This document shows, in pieces, positions 4,719-6,528 of a stretch of 6,528 nt of DNA; the first letter of the stretch is position 1; each line of letters starts with the position of its first letter. Under the pieces are notes generated by a model. That model saw only the letters and a list, made by a program, of their open reading frames with translations, did no database searches and had not been told where the DNA came from. Source of the DNA: Methanomicrobiales archaeon (GTDB lineage: Archaea; Halobacteriota; Methanomicrobia; Methanomicrobiales; Methanospirillaceae); assembly GCA_017883495.1 (NCBI GenBank), contig JADGNL010000006.1, positions 1 through 6,528 on the forward strand, written 5' to 3'. A program made the translations under genes and the position numbers.

Positions 4719-5375
4719 GACTTTGGTACAATGCTCGGGGACTCCTACGAGTACGCGAAGGAAGCCCTGGTCGGAAAATGGGTCAAGTGGCTCCTGCTGA
4801 TCATCATCAGCATCATCCCGATTGTGAACTTCATCATGTTCGGCTACCTGATGGAGATCTTCCGCGGCGCCCGGGCGGCGCCCGAACTCGACGAGTACGG
4901 ACGGCTCTTCATCGACGGACTCAAGCTCTTCGTCGTGGGCCTGATCTACTCGATTCCACTGATCATCCTCTACGTTCTCATCTTCGGCGCCACGTTCATG
5001 CTGATGGCCTCGGGCTCGAACACGGTGGCAGCGGCCGGTATCGGCACCCTGATGATCGGCATGCTGATCATCTTCGTGGTCGGGATCGTGATCGCGCTCT
5101 TCGAGGTCATCGGAGCCATCCGTCTGGCGCGGACCGACTCGATCGGCGAGGCCTTCAACTTCTCCGCGATCCTCGCGCACATCGGCCGGATCGGCTGGGG
5201 CACCTACATCATCTCGCTCATCGTCGTGCTCATCGTGATCGGGGTTATCTACGCCGTGCTCTCCATCATTCCGATCCTCGGCTGGCTCCTGATTCTGATC
5301 CTGATGCCCGCCATCCAGATCTTCGGGGCCCGGTACGTGACGCTGCTCTACGACAGCGCCCCGGCACCGGCCTGA
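4716..5375 (+). CDS. DUF4013 membrane protein, copy 1
   Basis: This 219-residue protein fits DUF4013, a family of integral membrane proteins common in methanogens and haloarchaea and of unknown function. The N-terminal amphipathic motif GDSYEYAKEALVGKWVKW (8-25) is followed by a membrane segment at about 25-46, the loop IFRGARAAPELDEYGRLFID (48-67), and further segments near 69-97, 105-135, 162-184 and 186-205. The conserved loop ARTDSIGEAFNFSAILAHIG (138-157) lies between the third and fourth. No signal peptide or enzymatic motif is evident. The start is ATG 4716, preceded by GAGGCGA and a strong TATA box. It is the first of three tandem paralogues, each with its own promoter, and a T-run ends its transcript. 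Codon use matches its neighbours, so there is no sign of recent transfer. The family call is good; what it does is unknown. Confidence 0.88.
   Translation: MDFGTMLGDSYEYAKEALVGKWVKWLLLIIISIIPIVNFIMFGYLMEIFRGARAAPELDEYGRLFIDGLKLFVVGLIYSIPLIILYVLIFGATFMLMASGSNTVAAAGIGTLMIGMLIIFVVGIVIALFEVIGAIRLARTDSIGEAFNFSAILAHIGRIGWGTYIISLIVVLIVIGVIYAVLSIIPILGWLLILILMPAIQIFGARYVTLLYDSAPAPA
5143..5201 (+). repeat. High-identity coding patch shared by DUF4013 copies 1 and 2
   Basis: These 59 bases match 5872-5930 in copy 2 at all but two positions, both silent. The patch encodes the loop IGEAFNFSAILAHIGRIGWG in copy 1 (FGEAF in copy 2). Flanking membrane segments differ much more, at both DNA and protein level. 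Confidence 0.7.
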
Positions 5376-5383
5376 ACCCCATC

Positions 5384-5390
5384 TTTTTTT
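5384..5390 (+). terminator. T-run terminator after DUF4013 copy 1
   Basis: A run of seven T begins nine bases after the stop codon and lies about 20 bases before the copy 2 TATA box, so copy 1 probably ends here and copy 2 is separately transcribed. No hairpin precedes it. Confidence 0.6.
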
Positions 5391-5400
5391 GTCGCGGCTT

Positions 5401-5453
5401 CGGTCATTGTATAAATACTTTGTAGTCGAGGATCATGCGAGGTGACTCTCACA
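5401..5453 (+). repeat. Duplicated promoter-leader, copy 2
   Basis: Second member of the promoter-leader repeat, 53 bases, matching 4664-4715 with three mismatches and one added A just before the ATG. One change makes the ribosome site a perfect GAGGTGA (5439-5445), and the changes also break the inverted repeat seen in copy 1. Confidence 0.8.
5410..5417 (+). promoter_or_regulatory. TATA box of DUF4013 copy 2
   Basis: TATAAATA lies 44 bases before ATG 5454, the same arrangement as copy 1. Confidence 0.8.
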
Positions 5454-6104
5454 ATGGACTTTGGCACAATGCTCGGCGACTCCTTCGAGTACACGAAGGA
5501 GGCGCTCATTGACAAGTATATGAGATGGCTGATCCTGATCATCGGCACGATCATCTTTCCAATCACGCTCGGGTACACGCTCCGGATCTACCGCGGGGAC
5601 AGGACGCCCCCCGAGACCGACGACCTGGTCGGGCTCTTTGTCGACGGGGTCAAGCTCTTCGTCGTCGAGCTGATCTGGGCGCTCCCGGTCATCATCGTCG
5701 CCGTGATCGTCTTCGGGGGTTCGGCCGCCCTGATGATGTCGGGCTCGAACGCGGCCGTAGCGGCCGGCATTGGGGGGATGTTCCTCGGGATCCTGCTCAT
5801 ACTCGTGGTCGGGATCATCGTGTCTCTCTTTGCCGCCATGGGCGCGGTCCGATTCGCGCGGACGAACTCGTTCGGCGAGGCCTTCAACTTCTCCGCGATT
5901 CTCGCGCACATCGGCCGGATTGGCTGGGGCCCCTATGTCATCGCTCTTGTCGTGCTGGGCGTCATTCTCGGGGTCGTCAGCGCGGTCCTCAATGTCATAC
6001 CGATCGTCGGGTGGCTTATCTCGATCATCCTAGCTCCACCGCTCGGCATCTTCGCGGCCCGATACATCACGCTGCTCTACGACAGCGCCCCGGCGCCGGC
6101 CTGA
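5454..6104 (+). CDS. DUF4013 membrane protein, copy 2
   Basis: This 216-residue paralogue of copy 1 has the same features: GDSFEYTKEALIDKYMRW (8-25), membrane segments near 25-42, 66-95, 102-130, 159-182 and 184-204, the loop IYRGDRTPPETDD (45-57), and ARTNSFGEAFNFSAILAHIG (135-154). The C-terminus, TLLYDSAPAPA, is identical to copy 1. It is three residues shorter than copy 1 in the first membrane segment, where it matches copy 3 instead (WLILIIGTIIFP). I chose ATG 5454 over the in-frame GTG 5442 because that GTG lies inside the GAGGTGA ribosome site and copies 1 and 3 begin at the matching ATG. It has its own TATA box and ends before a short T-run. Function is unknown; five membrane segments with little outside the membrane would suit a small transport, anchoring or stress-response role, but nothing shows which. 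Confidence 0.88.
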   Translation: MDFGTMLGDSFEYTKEALIDKYMRWLILIIGTIIFPITLGYTLRIYRGDRTPPETDDLVGLFVDGVKLFVVELIWALPVIIVAVIVFGGSAALMMSGSNAAVAAGIGGMFLGILLILVVGIIVSLFAAMGAVRFARTNSFGEAFNFSAILAHIGRIGWGPYVIALVVLGVILGVVSAVLNVIPIVGWLISIILAPPLGIFAARYITLLYDSAPAPA

Positions 6105-6110
6105 ATCCTC

Positions 6111-6118
6111 CCCTTTTT
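6111..6118 (+). terminator. T-run terminator after DUF4013 copy 2
   Basis: CCCTTTTT lies seven bases after the stop, resembling the tract after the PRC-barrel gene. It is weaker than the seven-T run after copy 1, so some read-through to copy 3 is possible. Confidence 0.45.
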
Positions 6119-6146
6119 CCAGCCCGACCGTTGCGTTTCGTCATCC

Positions 6147-6154
6147 TGAAATAT
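6147..6154 (+). promoter_or_regulatory. TATA-like element of DUF4013 copy 3
   Basis: TGAAATAT lies 40 bases before ATG 6187 and aligns with the copy 1 and 2 TATA boxes. The following GTCAAGGATCAGG matches GTCGAGGATCATG in the other two. The element departs from the ideal TATAAATA, so weaker or differently controlled expression is inferred. Confidence 0.55.
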
Positions 6155-6186
6155 CCTGTCGTCAAGGATCAGGGAAGGTAACTCTC

Positions 6187-6528
6187 ATGGAAATCGGTGC
6201 AATGCTCGGCGACGCCTTCGAGTACACGAAGGAGGCACTGGTCGGCAGATGGATGCGCTGGCTGATCCTGCTCATCGGCACGATCATCTTTCCCATCATT
6301 CTCGGGTACACGGTCCTGGTCTACCGGGGCGATCGAACCCCGCCCGACCCGCAGGACTGGGTCGCGGTCTTTATCGACGGGATCAAGCTCTTCATCGTGC
6401 AATTCGTCTACGCGATCCCGGTCATCATCGTCTCGATCCTGATCAATCTGGCTGTCTTCCTCCCGTTCAGCGTCATGTCGCGGTCGGACGGGTCGGTGAA
6501 CGGCGGGCTCGCGGGCGCGGCCATCGGG
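6187..6528 (+). CDS. DUF4013 membrane protein, copy 3, cut by window end
   Basis: 114 residues are visible and the frame is still open at the right edge. MEIGAMLGDAFEYTKEAL (1-18) is followed by WLILLIGTIIFPIILGYT (25-42) and VYRGDRTPP (45-53), then a second membrane segment to about residue 92. This N-terminal half is closest to copy 2. From about residue 85 it diverges: copy 1 and 2 have an MASGSN or MSGSN stretch followed by Ala/Gly, while this copy has LINLAVFLPFSVMSRSDGSV and then a Gly/Ala-rich stretch. The start is supported by GGGAAGGTAA upstream and by alignment with both paralogues. The rest of the protein and its terminator are not seen. Confidence 0.85.
   Translation, partial: MEIGAMLGDAFEYTKEALVGRWMRWLILLIGTIIFPIILGYTVLVYRGDRTPPDPQDWVAVFIDGIKLFIVQFVYAIPVIIVSILINLAVFLPFSVMSRSDGSVNGGLAGAAIG

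Noticed and set aside
4700..5425. Overlapping frames in other phases of the DUF4013 copies (also 5525-6181)
   Set aside because: They are Arg/His-rich out-of-frame readings of genes whose correct frame gives clean membrane helices, paralogue alignment and good starts.
5442..5453. GTG 5442 as the start of DUF4013 copy 2
   Set aside because: The GTG is part of the GAGGTGA ribosome site, and both paralogues begin at the position of ATG 5454.
1..6528. CRISPR array, insertion sequence, phage or defence module
   Set aside because: No regularly spaced direct repeats, terminal inverted repeats, transposase, integrase or nuclease-helicase genes are present; the only repeats are those of the DUF4013 paralogues.

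Overview
The window looks like chromosomal DNA from a GC-rich methanogenic archaeon, most likely of the order Methanomicrobiales (Methanoculleus-like). The case rests on archaeal TATA elements at the expected distance upstream of starts, T-run terminators without hairpins, short or leaderless mRNAs alongside GGAG/GAGGTGA-type ribosome sites, and families common in these methanogens (DUF4013, DUF2769, an archaeal RNase HIII). The lineage call is inference from content and codon use; no database search was run.

Layout, left to right. (1) A short Cys-rich zinc-finger protein runs off the left edge on the minus strand. (2) A plus-strand run follows: ChaB-family protein, PRC-barrel protein, a CNNM/HlyC-type (DUF21-CBS-CorC_HlyC) membrane protein, and a PPC/DUF296 protein whose ATG overlaps the CNNM stop. 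The CNNM gene has no usable start in its own frame upstream of residue 1 as read, and its first membrane helix is encoded upstream out of frame with the nearest promoter-linked ATG. (3) A minus-strand cluster reads toward the first run: RNase HIII, then a ten-cysteine DUF2769 protein, then a four-helix membrane protein overlapping it by 4 bp. The last of these overlaps the end of the PPC gene tail to tail by 26 bp. (4) Divergent from RNase HIII, three tandem DUF4013 membrane-protein paralogues read to the right edge. Each has its own TATA element; copies 1 and 2 end in T-runs and copy 3 is cut by the window end.

How the genes relate. Most are housekeeping or poorly understood membrane and stress-type genes, and I see no phage, transposon, CRISPR or defence module. 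The most distinctive part is the DUF4013 array. The core promoter and leader were duplicated with the gene, copies 1 and 2 share nearly identical DNA in patches, copies 2 and 3 are more alike at the N-terminus, and copy 1 alone has a perfect 8-bp inverted repeat ending on its start codon. This suggests a paralogue set with gene conversion and possibly separate expression control.
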